DNA of 64,000 nt from Candidatus Binatia bacterium (GTDB lineage Bacteria; Desulfobacterota; Binatia; UBA12015), in the NCBI GenBank assembly GCA_036563615.1, contig DATCMB010000006.1, forward strand, positions 876,149-940,148. The letters are read 5' to 3'. Positions 39,111-48,657 of the stretch are shown one piece after another. Below the pieces are notes generated by a model. That model had not been told where the DNA came from. It worked only from the letters and a program-made list of their open reading frames with translations, and did no database searches. Position numbers and translations under genes: made by a program. Every line of letters begins with the position of its first letter. Within the stretch, counting starts at the first letter, position 1.

Positions 39111-41720
39111 CTAGTACACCCGCTCGGGAGCTGGTGCACGTCGCGCCGCGCCGGAAGGAGCGGACGCCGGCACCTCGCGCGCTCCCGCGGCGGCGCGCTG
39201 ACGCCGCGCGACGCCGTCGATCGCCCCGCCGAGGTAGTACGCCGTGCTGCGCACCGGCGCGTCGGGCGGGGGCAGGGGAGCGGGACCGCTGCGCCACTCG
39301 CTGCGGCTCGCCGCGTCGCGCAGGTCGCTCGGCCGCGCGTCGTCCCGCGGCTGCGGCTCGCGCACCCGGGCGACGTTCTGCGACGGCTCCCGGTAACCCG
39401 GCGGCGCTTGCTCGGGCTCGGGCTCCGGCTCCCACGACGGGGCGGGCTCGGGCTCCGGCTCGACGAACGCGGGCTCGGTGCCGCGCTTGAACGCCTGGAA
39501 GACCGCTCCCGCCGAGCCCGGCGCCACGCGGCGTCCCGAGCTCTGGTCGACCGCGACCAGCGTGACCTCGTTCGGCACCGCGAAGTCGAGCACCGGCTGG
39601 TTCGCCATCGCCTTCTCCATGAAGGCGCGCCAGATCGGCGCCGCGGCGCGGCCGCCGGTCTCCTTCGGGCCGAGCGTCTTCTCCTGGTCGTAGCCGACCC
39701 AGACGCCGGCCACGAGCTGCGGCGTGTAGCCGATGAACCAGGCGTCGCGCTGGTCGTTGGTCGTGCCGGTCTTGCCGGCGGCCGGACGATCGAGCTGCGC
39801 GCGCTTGCCGGTTCCCTGCTCGACGACGTTCCGCAGGATGCTGGTCATCACGTACGCCGTGTCGGGCGAGATCGCCGGCCGACGCAGGACCGGCGCCTCC
39901 TCGATCAGCTCGCCGCGCACGTCGGTGATCTTGGTGATGAAGCGCGGCTCGACGCGCATGCCGAGGTTGGCGAAGACGCTGAACGCCTCGGTGAGCTCGA
40001 GCAGCGTCACCTCGGCGGTGCCGAGCGAGATCGACAGGTTCTTCGGGAACGGCCGGCTGAAGCCGAAGCGGGGCAGGTACGACAGCAGGTAGTTGAGCCC
40101 CATCGCGCTCACCAGCTTGACGGTCACGACGTTGCGCGACTTGGTGAGCGCCTGGCGCAGCGTCGTCGGCCCGAAGAACTTCTTCTCGAAGTTCTGCGGC
40201 GACCAGACGCCGGAGGCCGTCCGGTAGGACACCGGCGCGTCGACGATCACGCTCGCCGGCGTGTAGCCGCGGTCCATGGCGGCGGCGTAGATGAGCGGCT
40301 TGAAGGCCGATCCGGGCTGGCGGTAGGCCTGCGTGGCGCGGTTGAACTGGCTGCGGTTCCAGTCGAGGCCGCCGACCATCGCGCGCACGTCGCCGGTCGC
40401 GGGATCCATCGCGATCAGCGCGCCCTCGGTGCCGTTGTTGGTCGTGAGCTCGAGCGTGCGCTGCTTGCCGTCGTCGCGCACGCGCACCTCGAGCACGTCG
40501 CCCGGCGACGGCTGGTAGCCGGCGACCGACGCCCGCGTCAGTCCGGACGCGGGCAGCACGGCGCGGCCGTTCGCCCAGCGGACGTCGAGCCCGCCGTCGC
40601 GACGGCGGACCGAGCCGTTCTTGCCCGGCAGGACGACGACCTCGAGGATCGTGCCGGGCTCGGGCAGACCGGGATCGTCGTCGGTCGGCAGCTCGGCGAG
40701 CGCCTTCCACTCGCGCGCCGGCAGCCGGCGCAGCGGGCCGCGGAAGCCCTGACGCTCGTCGAGCTCGGCGATCCCTTCGCGCACCGCGCGGTCGGCCTCG
40801 CGCTGCATCGCGAGGTCGAGCGTCGTGTAGACGTCGAGCCCGAGCTGGTAGGGCGCGCTCGAGCCGTAGCGCTGCTCGAGCAGCCGCCGGACGTGCTCGA
40901 CGAAGTACGGCGCGACGCTGCTGATCGGCGCCTCCTTGCGCGCCAGCACGATCTTTTCCTCGTACGCCTGCTTGGCCTCGTCCGGCGTGATGAAGCCGTC
41001 CTCGACCATGCGCTCGAGGACGTAGCGCTGGCGCGCCTTGGCGCGCTCGAAGTGCTTGACCGGAGAGTAGCGGCTCGGCGCCTGCGGCAGGCCGGCGAGC
41101 AGCGCGGCCTCGGCGAGGGTGAGCTGCGAGACGTCCTTGCCGAAGTACTCGAGCGCCGCGGCCTGCACGCCGTACGCGCCGTTCCCGAGGTAGATCTGGT
41201 TCAGATAGAGGTAGAGGATCTCCTCCTTGGTGAGCTGCTGCTCGAGGCGCAGCGCGAGGACGATCTCCTTGAGCTTGCGCTCGTAGCTGCGCTCCGGCGT
41301 GAGCAGGAGCGACTTCACCACCTGCTGGGTGATCGTGCTGCCGCCCTGGCGCGTGGTGCCCGCCTGGTAGTTGCTCACCGCGGCGCGGACGATGCCCTGC
41401 AGGTCGACGCCCGCGTGGTCGTAGAAGTTCTGGTCCTCGGCCGCGACGAAGGCGAGCTGGACGGCCTTCGGGATCTTGTAGATCGGCGTCAGGTAGCGCT
41501 TCTCGAAGAAGAACTCGCCGATCAGCGTGCCGTCGCGCGCGAACACGCGGGTCGCGACCGGCGGCCGGTAGTCGAGCAGCTTCTCGACTGGCGGCAGGCT
41601 GACGTTGAACTCCCGATAGAGGATCGCGGCCGCGCTACCGACCGCGGCCAGCAGGATCAGCGAAAAGCCGAGGAGGAGAGTCCGAAAGGGTCGTCGAACT
41701 GATTGGCCCTGCTGCCCCAC
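39111..41720 (-). CDS. mrcA: Penicillin-binding protein 1A (bifunctional)
   Basis: An 869-residue class A PBP. One N-terminal transmembrane helix is followed by the GT51 transglycosylase domain (AAEDQNFYDHAGVD with the catalytic Glu, RQGGSTITQQVVKSLLL), a PBP1A-type insert and the transpeptidase domain with SxxK in PGSAFKPLIYAA, SRN and KTGTTN. It polymerises and crosslinks peptidoglycan. The tail after about residue 735 is Pro/Glu-rich (EPEPEPAPSWEPEPEPEQ) and then Ala/Arg/Pro-rich, of no known domain. GTG start after GGGGGAGATAGG. Confidence 0.94.
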   Translation of the reverse strand: MGQQGQSVRRPFRTLLLGFSLILLAAVGSAAAILYREFNVSLPPVEKLLDYRPPVATRVFARDGTLIGEFFFEKRYLTPIYKIPKAVQLAFVAAEDQNFYDHAGVDLQGIVRAAVSNYQAGTTRQGGSTITQQVVKSLLLTPERSYERKLKEIVLALRLEQQLTKEEILYLYLNQIYLGNGAYGVQAAALEYFGKDVSQLTLAEAALLAGLPQAPSRYSPVKHFERAKARQRYVLERMVEDGFITPDEAKQAYEEKIVLARKEAPISSVAPYFVEHVRRLLEQRYGSSAPYQLGLDVYTTLDLAMQREADRAVREGIAELDERQGFRGPLRRLPAREWKALAELPTDDDPGLPEPGTILEVVVLPGKNGSVRRRDGGLDVRWANGRAVLPASGLTRASVAGYQPSPGDVLEVRVRDDGKQRTLELTTNNGTEGALIAMDPATGDVRAMVGGLDWNRSQFNRATQAYRQPGSAFKPLIYAAAMDRGYTPASVIVDAPVSYRTASGVWSPQNFEKKFFGPTTLRQALTKSRNVVTVKLVSAMGLNYLLSYLPRFGFSRPFPKNLSISLGTAEVTLLELTEAFSVFANLGMRVEPRFITKITDVRGELIEEAPVLRRPAISPDTAYVMTSILRNVVEQGTGKRAQLDRPAAGKTGTTNDQRDAWFIGYTPQLVAGVWVGYDQEKTLGPKETGGRAAAPIWRAFMEKAMANQPVLDFAVPNEVTLVAVDQSSGRRVAPGSAGAVFQAFKRGTEPAFVEPEPEPAPSWEPEPEPEQAPPGYREPSQNVARVREPQPRDDARPSDLRDAASRSEWRSGPAPLPPPDAPVRSTAYYLGGAIDGVARRQRAAAGAREVPASAPSGAARRAPAPERVY

Positions 41721-41748
41721 GATTCCGCCCTATCTCCCCCGGCGGGCT

Positions 41749-41777
41749 CTCTACACCATCCACCCGACCGGAGCCAA
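41749..41777 (-). promoter_or_regulatory. Possible promoter of the PBP1A gene
   Basis: On the minus strand, TTGGCT (41777-41772) and GTAGAG (41754-41749) are 17 bases apart, 28 bases before the GTG. The -10 box is imperfect. Confidence 0.35.
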
Positions 41778-41859
41778 TTTGGGATGCACCCCTTTGACGC
41801 TCGAATCGCCACCTTCTCCACAGACGCCGAGCGCTCGTTGCGAAACCGCAAGACGGAAC

Positions 41860-44337
41860 ATGGACATTCCCGGTACGTCGCATGCTACTGTCCTTCCGAA
41901 CATGGCGGTCGGCGGAGCAGGCACCCGACAGGGCGGGTCGCGCGAGGGACAGCGCGGACCCGTACGCTCGCGCCACGGGCTGCGCCTGCTCGAGCACGTC
42001 AGCACGCTGATCGGCGAGTCCGAGAACCTCCAGGAGACGCTCGACAGCGTCGTGCAGGTGGTCGCCGAGCGGATGCACACCGAGGCGTGCTCGGTCTACC
42101 TGCTCGACGAGAGCGCGACCACGCTCACGCTGTGGGCGACGACCGGCCTCGAGCGCAGCTCGGTCGGCCGCGTCCGCATGAAGATCTCCGAGGGTCTCAC
42201 CGGCCTCGTGATCGAGACCATGCAGCCGGTCGCGGTGCCGGACGCGCCGGTCCACCCGCGCTTCAAGTTCTTCCCGGAGACCCACGAGGAGCGCTACCAC
42301 TCCTTCCTCGGCGTCCCGGTCCTCGAGCGGCGGGCGCCGCTCGGCGTGCTGGTCGTGCAGACGCTGCGGCGTCGCCAGTTCACCGCCGACGAGATCAGCC
42401 TGCTGCGCACGATCGCGGGCCAGCTCTCGGGCGTCCTCGTCCAGGCGCGTCTGCTCGACAGCCTCAAGATCCAGGAGCACGAGCACGCCGACTTCCGCAA
42501 GCGGATGCTCGACACGATCCGCCGGCTGCAGGCGTTCGAGCGTCAGGCGGCGCGCACGGCGGCCGGCGCGGTGGCCCGCGACCCGGGCGAGCGCCTGCGC
42601 GGCATCGCCGCGTCGCCGGGCTTCGGCATCGGCCGCGCGCACATCCTGCACCCGCAGATCGTGTTCGCCGAGATCGAGGACCGTCCGGTCGACGACACGG
42701 AGGGGGAGGTCGCGCGCTTCGACCGCGCGCTCGAGATCGCGACCCGCGACCTCGAGCGTCAGCGCGAGAAGATGAAGGAGATCCTGCCCGAGGCGACGAG
42801 CCAGATCTTCGACGCCTACCTCCTGATGATGCGCGACGACGCGATCTCGGCGCGCGTCCGCTCGCTGATCCAGGAAGGGACCTGCGCGGAGTACGCCGTG
42901 CGGCGCGTGGTCGAGGACTACCTGGGCGCCTTCGAGTCGATCGAGGACCCGTACCTGCAGGAGCGGGCGCTCGACGTGAAGGACATCGGCCAGCGTCTGC
43001 TGCGCATCCTGCTCGGCATCGACAACGGCCCCGACCGCTTCCCCGACGACGGCAGCGTGCTGATCGCGCGCGAGCTGACGCTCACCGACCTCTCCGAGAT
43101 CGATCCGAAGCTGTTGCGCGGCATCGCGCTCGCGACCGGCGGCGTGACGTCCCACGCGACGATCCTCGCGAAGTCGTTCGAGATCCCGACCGTGGTCGGC
43201 GTCGAGCATCTGCTCGAGAGCACGCGCGAGGGCGACGAGGTGATCGTCGACGGCAACGCGGGCGTCGTCTACCGCGATCCGGGACCCGAGGTCATCCGCG
43301 AGTACCAGCGGATGGAGCGCGACTACCGCGCCTTCAACGAGAAGCTCGAGTCGCTGCACGACCTGCCGGCGGTGACGACCGACGGACGTCGCGTGACGCT
43401 GAACGCCAACGTCGGCTTGCTCGGCGACGTCATGCTCGCGCAGCGTCACGGCGCGGAGGGCGTCGGCCTCTACCGCACCGAGTTCCCGTTCATCTCGTTC
43501 CGCGAGTTCCCGACCGAGCAGGAGCAGCTCGACATCTACCGCAAGGTCATCACGGCGATGGGCGGCAAGCCGGTGACGATCCGGACGCTCGACCTCGGCG
43601 CCGACAAGTACCCGGCCTACCTGCACGTCCCGCGCGAGGACAACCCGTTCCTCGGCTGGCGCTCGATCCGCGTCTCGCTCGAGATGCCGGAGTTCTTCGA
43701 GCAGCAGCTGCGCGCGATCCTGCAGGCCGCGACCGCCGGACCGACGCGTCTCCTGCTGCCGATGATCTCGTCGCTCGACGAGCTGCTCACGGTCAAGGAG
43801 ATGCTCGCCGACGTGAAGCGCGACCTCGAGCGTCAGGGCGTGCCGCACAACCCCGACGTGCCGCTCGGGATCATGATCGAGGTGCCGTCGGCGGTGCTGC
43901 TCGCGCCGCAGCTCGCGGCCGAGTGCGACTTCCTGTCGATCGGGACGAACGACCTGATCCAGTACCTGCTCGCGGTCGACCGCAACAATCGAAAAGTTGC
44001 CCCGCTCTACCAGCCGCTGCACCCGGCCGTGCTCGGCACGATCGCGCAGTGCGTGCAGGCCGCGCGCGGCGCCGGCAAGCCGATCTCGATGTGCGGCGAG
44101 ATGGCGGCGGATCCCATGGCGACGCTCGTCCTGCTCGGTCTCGGGCTCGACGAGCTCAGCATGGAGCCGTTCTTCATCCCGGTCATCAAGCAGCTGATCC
44201 GCTCGGTGTCCTACGCGACGGCGGTCGACCTCGCGCAGCAGGTGCTGACGATGTCGACGGTGCGCGAGATCAAGAGCGCGATCTTCGACGCGATGCGGGC
44301 GCTCGGCGTGATCGAGCTGCTCGACATGTACCAGTAG
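41860..44337 (+). CDS. ptsP: Phosphoenolpyruvate-protein phosphotransferase PtsP (EI-Ntr)
   Basis: An 825-residue protein from ATG 41860: an N-terminal GAF domain (about residues 40-190: RLLEHVSTLIGESENLQETL), then EI domains. The phosphohistidine is in ATGGVTSHATILA (His codon 43153-43155) and the PEP-binding barrel has LNANVGLLGDVML, EGVGLYRTEFPF, GTNDLIQYLLAVDRNN and MCGEMAADP. EI-Ntr transfers phosphate from PEP to NPr in the nitrogen PTS, with GAF sensing glutamine in some species. ATG 41902 and TTG 41779 are alternative starts. No ptsO or ptsN is visible nearby. Confidence 0.92.
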   Translation: MDIPGTSHATVLPNMAVGGAGTRQGGSREGQRGPVRSRHGLRLLEHVSTLIGESENLQETLDSVVQVVAERMHTEACSVYLLDESATTLTLWATTGLERSSVGRVRMKISEGLTGLVIETMQPVAVPDAPVHPRFKFFPETHEERYHSFLGVPVLERRAPLGVLVVQTLRRRQFTADEISLLRTIAGQLSGVLVQARLLDSLKIQEHEHADFRKRMLDTIRRLQAFERQAARTAAGAVARDPGERLRGIAASPGFGIGRAHILHPQIVFAEIEDRPVDDTEGEVARFDRALEIATRDLERQREKMKEILPEATSQIFDAYLLMMRDDAISARVRSLIQEGTCAEYAVRRVVEDYLGAFESIEDPYLQERALDVKDIGQRLLRILLGIDNGPDRFPDDGSVLIARELTLTDLSEIDPKLLRGIALATGGVTSHATILAKSFEIPTVVGVEHLLESTREGDEVIVDGNAGVVYRDPGPEVIREYQRMERDYRAFNEKLESLHDLPAVTTDGRRVTLNANVGLLGDVMLAQRHGAEGVGLYRTEFPFISFREFPTEQEQLDIYRKVITAMGGKPVTIRTLDLGADKYPAYLHVPREDNPFLGWRSIRVSLEMPEFFEQQLRAILQAATAGPTRLLLPMISSLDELLTVKEMLADVKRDLERQGVPHNPDVPLGIMIEVPSAVLLAPQLAAECDFLSIGTNDLIQYLLAVDRNNRKVAPLYQPLHPAVLGTIAQCVQAARGAGKPISMCGEMAADPMATLVLLGLGLDELSMEPFFIPVIKQLIRSVSYATAVDLAQQVLTMSTVREIKSAIFDAMRALGVIELLDMYQ

Positions 44338-44344
44338 GGCGCGG

Positions 44345-45724
44345 TCAGGGCGCGGGCGGCGGCCAGTCGACGGTCATCGGATCGTCGAGCGCGAGCGTCA
44401 CCGGCTGGCGCGTCGGCGGTCCGGGCTCGCTGTAGATCGTCCCCGGCTGCGGATCGTTGCCCGGACCGCCCGGGTTGTAGAACGGCGAGTAGCCGTCGGC
44501 GGCCGGGATCTCGACCAGGCGGATCGTGCGCATCGCGACCTCGTCGCCCGCGAGCACGATGTCGATCTGGTTGTCGTGGTCCTCGACGTAGGCGTCGTCG
44601 TAGCTGCTCTGCGCGACGCCGAGGTCGGCGAGACCGAGCACGCTGAGCGTGCCGCCGTCGATGGTGTAGCTCCGCCCGGCTTCCTCGATGACGTGCTCGC
44701 GTCCCGCCGCGTCGACCGCGATCAGGCGGAAGTAGCGTGCGAACTCGGTTGGCAGCACGCTGCGCACGCCGTCGGGCGAGAAGCCGCCCGTGGTGAGGAT
44801 GCGCAGGCGATAGGCGGCGTCCGGTCCGTAGAGCGCGACGCCGTCGTTCGGCATCTGCGCGCCGAACGCGGCCGGGGCGCCCTCGCCGGCGACCGACATG
44901 CGCGAGAGCTTCGCCGCGACGAGCGTCGGTCCGCGGCCCGGGGCGTACGCGGTGAGCGGCGCGGTGCCGTCGCCGTAGGTCAGGCCGACCGCGGAGGCGA
45001 CGCGCCCGCCCGGTCCGATCAGCTCGAGCGGCGTCTCGTCGGCGATGATCTCGAAGCGCACCGGGTAGCGCGCGCCCGGCTCGTCGGGAGCCAGGCGGTT
45101 GCCGAACTCGCCGAAGATCACGACCGTCGAGCGCTCGTTGAACTCGAGGTTCGGATTGATCGACGCGACGAGCGGCGTCACCACCGTGCCGTCGTTCAAA
45201 AAGACGCGGAAGTCGCTGCCGTCGACCGTGCTCGGCCGCACCGGCCAGCTGAACTCGATCGGCAGCCCGTCGCAGAACTGGACCGGCCAGCCGTAGCTGT
45301 TCGCGACCCCCTGCGGCGTCGCGGCCGAGGTGTAGGCGCGCTGCGGGATGGTCGGCTGCGAGGTGACGACGATGTTCCACGCGCCGCCCGCGTCGAGCAC
45401 CGCGAGGCGCTGCGTCTCGAGGTCGTCCGCGGCGAGGCCGGGCACGCCGATGATGTCCGTGAAGCCGAGACCGGCGGCGAGGATGCGCGGCTCGCTCTCC
45501 CAGTAGTCGGCGTTGGTGAGGACGTCCTGGCGCAGCAGCAGGTAGGACGCGGCGGGCGGCGAGCCGTCCGGGCCGCCCGTGCAGGGAAGGTCCTGCGGCA
45601 CGCGGCTCGCGTCCGAGCAGCCGAGCGCCGCCGCAGCGAGCGCGACGATTGCCGCCGTGCGCAGTGGCGGCCGTGGGGCATGACGCCGACCCGTGCGCCG
45701 GCGCGCTTCGCGCGGTTCTCTCAT
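44345..45724 (-). CDS. Large lipoprotein of unknown function
   Basis: A 459-residue protein. A basic n-region with many Arg (REPREARRRTGRRHAP), a hydrophobic stretch and lipobox AAALGCSD put the lipidated Cys at residue 36. The rest is beta-rich and extracytoplasmic, with no repeated unit I can see. NLEFNERSTVVIFGEFGNRL and DDAYVEDHDNQIDIVLAG are the most distinctive parts. GGGAG precedes the ATG. It converges with ptsP (seven bases between stops). Function unknown. Confidence 0.72.
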   Translation of the reverse strand: MREPREARRRTGRRHAPRPPLRTAAIVALAAAALGCSDASRVPQDLPCTGGPDGSPPAASYLLLRQDVLTNADYWESEPRILAAGLGFTDIIGVPGLAADDLETQRLAVLDAGGAWNIVVTSQPTIPQRAYTSAATPQGVANSYGWPVQFCDGLPIEFSWPVRPSTVDGSDFRVFLNDGTVVTPLVASINPNLEFNERSTVVIFGEFGNRLAPDEPGARYPVRFEIIADETPLELIGPGGRVASAVGLTYGDGTAPLTAYAPGRGPTLVAAKLSRMSVAGEGAPAAFGAQMPNDGVALYGPDAAYRLRILTTGGFSPDGVRSVLPTEFARYFRLIAVDAAGREHVIEEAGRSYTIDGGTLSVLGLADLGVAQSSYDDAYVEDHDNQIDIVLAGDEVAMRTIRLVEIPAADGYSPFYNPGGPGNDPQPGTIYSEPGPPTRQPVTLALDDPMTVDWPPPAP

Positions 45725-45844
45725 CGTGTCTCCCGAAGCGCGACGCGGCGTGGGTCGTCGCGAACGTGAGCAACGCATCGGCGGTCGCTCGGACGTACTT
45801 GAGCGCGCACACGTCGCGGCCGGCGCTCGCCGCGCGCGTCCGCG

Positions 45845-46987
45845 CTACCGTGTGAGAATGATCACCGACGCGTTCGCGCCGCGTCCGACCGTGTGCCCGA
45901 GCGCACAGCGCGCGCCCTCGACCTGACGCTTGCCGGCCGCGCCGCGCAGCTGCCAGACGAGCTCGACCACCTGACCCAGCGCCGACGCGCCGAGCGGCTC
46001 GCCCTTCGACAGGAGCCCGCCGCTCGGATTGACCGGCAGGCGACCGGTCATCTCGCCCACGCCGTCGGCGACGAACTGCCCGCCGCCGCCCTTCGGGCAG
46101 AGACCGAGCTCCTCGATCGACAGGATCTCGCGTCCGGAGTCGGTGTCCTGCACCTCGACGACGTCGAGGTCCTCCGGACCGAGGCCGGCGAGCTCGTAGG
46201 CTTCGCGCGCCGCGGTCTCGGTCGGGCTCGGCGGCTCCTCGCCGACCAGCCCCGACATCGGCGTGTGCTCGCCGAGCACGCTGCCCGGCACGTGCGAGCG
46301 CAGCACCGCGGCGCGCATTTGCACCGGCGGACCCACGGGTCCCGGCTTGGCGCTCAGCACCACCGCCGCAGCGCCCTCGTTCGGCGAGCACAGCATGAAC
46401 AGCGTGAGCGGGTCGCACACGGTCTGCGAGCCGAGGACCTGCTCGAGGGTGAGCGGCTTGCGGTACATCGCGTAGGGGTTGTGCACGCCGTGCGCGTGGT
46501 TCTTCACCGAGACGCGCGCGAGGTGCTCGCGCGTCACGCCGGACTCCAGCATGAGCCGACGCGCGCGCAGCGCGAAGTACGCCGGAGCAGGGGAGAAGCC
46601 CGCCTCTTCGCACCACGGCGGAAAGAAGCTCGAGCGGATCAGACCGCGCGGCATCTTCTCGAGGCCGAAGACCAGCACGCAGTCGCGCTGTCCCGACGCG
46701 ATCGCCGCCGCGCCGAGGCCGAGCGCGGCACCGCCGCTCGCGCAGCCCGCCTCGACGTCGACGATCGGCACGCCGGAGAGGCCGAGCCCGCCGAGCACCT
46801 TGTGCCCCGCGGCGACGCCCGCGTAGACGGCGCCGCAGAACGCGGCCTCGAAGCCGCCGCGCTCGACACCGGCCTCGGCGAGCGCCGCGCGCACGGCGGC
46901 CTGGCCGAGCGCGGTCGCGTCGCGGTCCTCGAAGCGGCCGAACGGATGGATCCCGACGCCCGCGACGTAGACCGGCCGTCCCTTCAT
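45845..46987 (-). CDS. Thiolase-like protein (SCP2/Ltp2 type)
   Basis: A 380-residue thiolase-fold protein: VYVAGVGIHPFGRFEDRD, VEAGCASGGAALGLGAAAI with the nucleophile Cys position, VKNHAHGVHNPYAMY and the C-terminal GEPLGASALGQVVEL and CALGHTVGRGANASVII segments with His and Gly-rich loop. It resembles Ltp2-type aldolases that need a DUF35 partner for retro-aldol or thiolytic cleavage of branched CoA esters. The DUF35 gene immediately upstream overlaps by four bases. Substrate unknown. Confidence 0.86.
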   Translation of the reverse strand: MKGRPVYVAGVGIHPFGRFEDRDATALGQAAVRAALAEAGVERGGFEAAFCGAVYAGVAAGHKVLGGLGLSGVPIVDVEAGCASGGAALGLGAAAIASGQRDCVLVFGLEKMPRGLIRSSFFPPWCEEAGFSPAPAYFALRARRLMLESGVTREHLARVSVKNHAHGVHNPYAMYRKPLTLEQVLGSQTVCDPLTLFMLCSPNEGAAAVVLSAKPGPVGPPVQMRAAVLRSHVPGSVLGEHTPMSGLVGEEPPSPTETAAREAYELAGLGPEDLDVVEVQDTDSGREILSIEELGLCPKGGGGQFVADGVGEMTGRLPVNPSGGLLSKGEPLGASALGQVVELVWQLRGAAGKRQVEGARCALGHTVGRGANASVIILTR

Positions 46988-47412
46988 CCGCGCGCTCCCG
47001 CCGGGCGGTAGGCGAAGCTCAGCACCTCGTCGCCCGCGTCGTTCACGTAGAGCGGCGCGATCTCGAGCTCGAGCGGCAGTCCGGCGCGCAGCACGCCGAG
47101 GTCGGTCTCGAGGATGCGGCTCACGACCCGCAGACCTTCCGGCAGCTCGACGATGCCGAAGCCGTAGGGGACCTCGCCGCGATAGCCGGGCGGGCGCGTC
47201 TGGACGACGGTCCACAGGTAGAGCGTGCCCGTCGCGCCGACCGCGACGGTCTCGCAGCCCTCCGTGCTGCAGTACGGGCAGGTCGCGGCGGCGGGGAAGG
47301 CGTGCCCGCCGCACGCGGCGCAGCGGCTCGCGAGCAGCCGCGGCCCGCGCGGGTCGCCCGGCAGGGTGAACAGCCCGGGATGGACCGGCACCTGCGCCAT
47401 GGCGGCGCTCAT
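46984..47412 (-). CDS. DUF35 OB-fold zinc-ribbon protein (thiolase partner)
   Basis: A 142-residue protein with the N-terminal rubredoxin-like zinc ribbon RCAACGGHAFPAAATCPYC and an OB fold (GTLYLWTVVQTRPPGY, then VPYGFGIVELPEG). In ChsH2/Ltp2, BbsA/BbsB and similar systems the DUF35 protein stabilises the thiolase-like partner and helps bind CoA substrate. It overlaps the thiolase gene by four bases. The ATG at 47412 is preferred over an internal ATG at 47400. Confidence 0.86.
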   Translation of the reverse strand: MSAAMAQVPVHPGLFTLPGDPRGPRLLASRCAACGGHAFPAAATCPYCSTEGCETVAVGATGTLYLWTVVQTRPPGYRGEVPYGFGIVELPEGLRVVSRILETDLGVLRAGLPLELEIAPLYVNDAGDEVLSFAYRPAGARG

Positions 47413-47619
47413 ACCACCGGGTCGGCGGGCGGGACAGCGCGAGCGCGCGGCGCCGCCGCGTCGGCTGCGCACAGGGCGCTTGGCCCCCGTGCACCGACGG
47501 CGCGCGCAGGTCCATCCAGCGGCCGGCGCGGCCCACCCACCGCGTCCCGGACCACCGGTGGCGACGCGCGGCACGGACCCTCTCGCCGTGCGCGTGGCGT
47601 TCGTGTAGCCAGAGCCGAG

Positions 47620-48537
47620 ATGGCTCGTTCCTCGATGGCGAACACGGTGTCCGCGACGGCCACCGCCGGCGCGACGACGCAGCCGCGCCGCTGCCTGGTG
47701 TGCGGCGGCACCGACGCGCGCCCGCTGCACGGACGCGGCAGTCCGCTCGTGCGCTGCCGCTGCGGTCTGGTGTTCGTCGACCCGCTGCCGACGCCCGAGG
47801 AGATCGCGGCGCGCGAGGACGAGGCGTTTCACGGCGGGCTGCGCGACGAGACCGCCGAGATGTTCACCGCGTACTACCGCAACTTCCCCGACGACCCGGT
47901 GGTGCGCGGCTTTCGCAACACGGTCGCGCGCCTGTACGCGCTCACCGGCGGCGGCAAGCTGGTCGACGTCGGCATCGGCACCGGGCTCTTGCTGCACCTC
48001 GCCGCGGAGCGCGGCTTCTCGCCGCTCGGCGTCGAGATCTCGGCGGCGGCGGCGGAGAAGGCGCACGAGGAGTTCGGCGTCGAGGTGCGGGTCGGCGACT
48101 TCATGTCGGTCGACGTCGGCGACCCGCCGTCGGCGATCACCATGGCCGACGTGCTCGAGCACACGCGCGACCCGCGCGCGTTCTTGACGCGCGCCTACGA
48201 TCTGCTGCGTCCGGGCGGCGCGCTGTTCGTCGCGGTGCCGAACCACCGCTCGACGCTGTTCTGGACCGCGGACTTGATCACGCGCATCCCGCCGCTCGCG
48301 CCGCTCGCGAGCCGGCTCTACGTGCCGAACCACTACTACTACTTCACGCCGAAGACTCTCGTGCGCCTCGTCGAGGAGGTCGGGTTCCGCGTCGAGACGA
48401 CGCGCGGCGAGAGCCCGTATCTCGGCCGCTACAACTTCTCGCTGCCGGTGCGGCTCGGGCTCGCGACGCTGATCGCGCTCGGACGCGCCACCGGGCTCGA
48501 GGCGCGGGTCGAGGTGTATGCGGTCAAGCCCGCCTGA
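47620..48537 (+). CDS. SAM-dependent methyltransferase with zinc-ribbon N-terminus
   Basis: A 305-residue protein: a zinc ribbon (CLVCG and CRCG, about 28-50), then a class I methyltransferase with the SAM loop DVGIGTGLLLHLA, TMADVLEHTRDPRAFL and a C-terminal PNHYYYFTPKTLVRLVEEVGF. This zinc-ribbon plus Methyltransf_23 design is frequent in sugar and lipid modification clusters. It is the first of a plus-strand run with GT9, epimerase and radical SAM genes. An in-frame ATG at 47635 is a possible start. Confidence 0.82.
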   Translation: MARSSMANTVSATATAGATTQPRRCLVCGGTDARPLHGRGSPLVRCRCGLVFVDPLPTPEEIAAREDEAFHGGLRDETAEMFTAYYRNFPDDPVVRGFRNTVARLYALTGGGKLVDVGIGTGLLLHLAAERGFSPLGVEISAAAAEKAHEEFGVEVRVGDFMSVDVGDPPSAITMADVLEHTRDPRAFLTRAYDLLRPGGALFVAVPNHRSTLFWTADLITRIPPLAPLASRLYVPNHYYYFTPKTLVRLVEEVGFRVETTRGESPYLGRYNFSLPVRLGLATLIALGRATGLEARVEVYAVKPA

Positions 48538-48562
48538 CGCGCCTCGCGGCGGCGACCGTCGA

Positions 48563-48592
48563 TTGACGGCGCTTCTTCGGCGGTGGTACGGA
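48563..48592 (+). promoter_or_regulatory. Possible promoter before the GT9 gene
   Basis: TTGACG at 48563-48568 and TACGGA at 48587-48592 with an 18-base spacer, 65 bases before the ATG at 48658. This would make GT9, epimerase and radical SAM a unit of their own. Confidence 0.35.
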
Positions 48593-48657
48593 AAGCGCCG
48601 TCTTTCTCGTAGCTTGGCGCACGGTGGCCGATCGTCGCGACCGGTCGTCGTCTCCCT

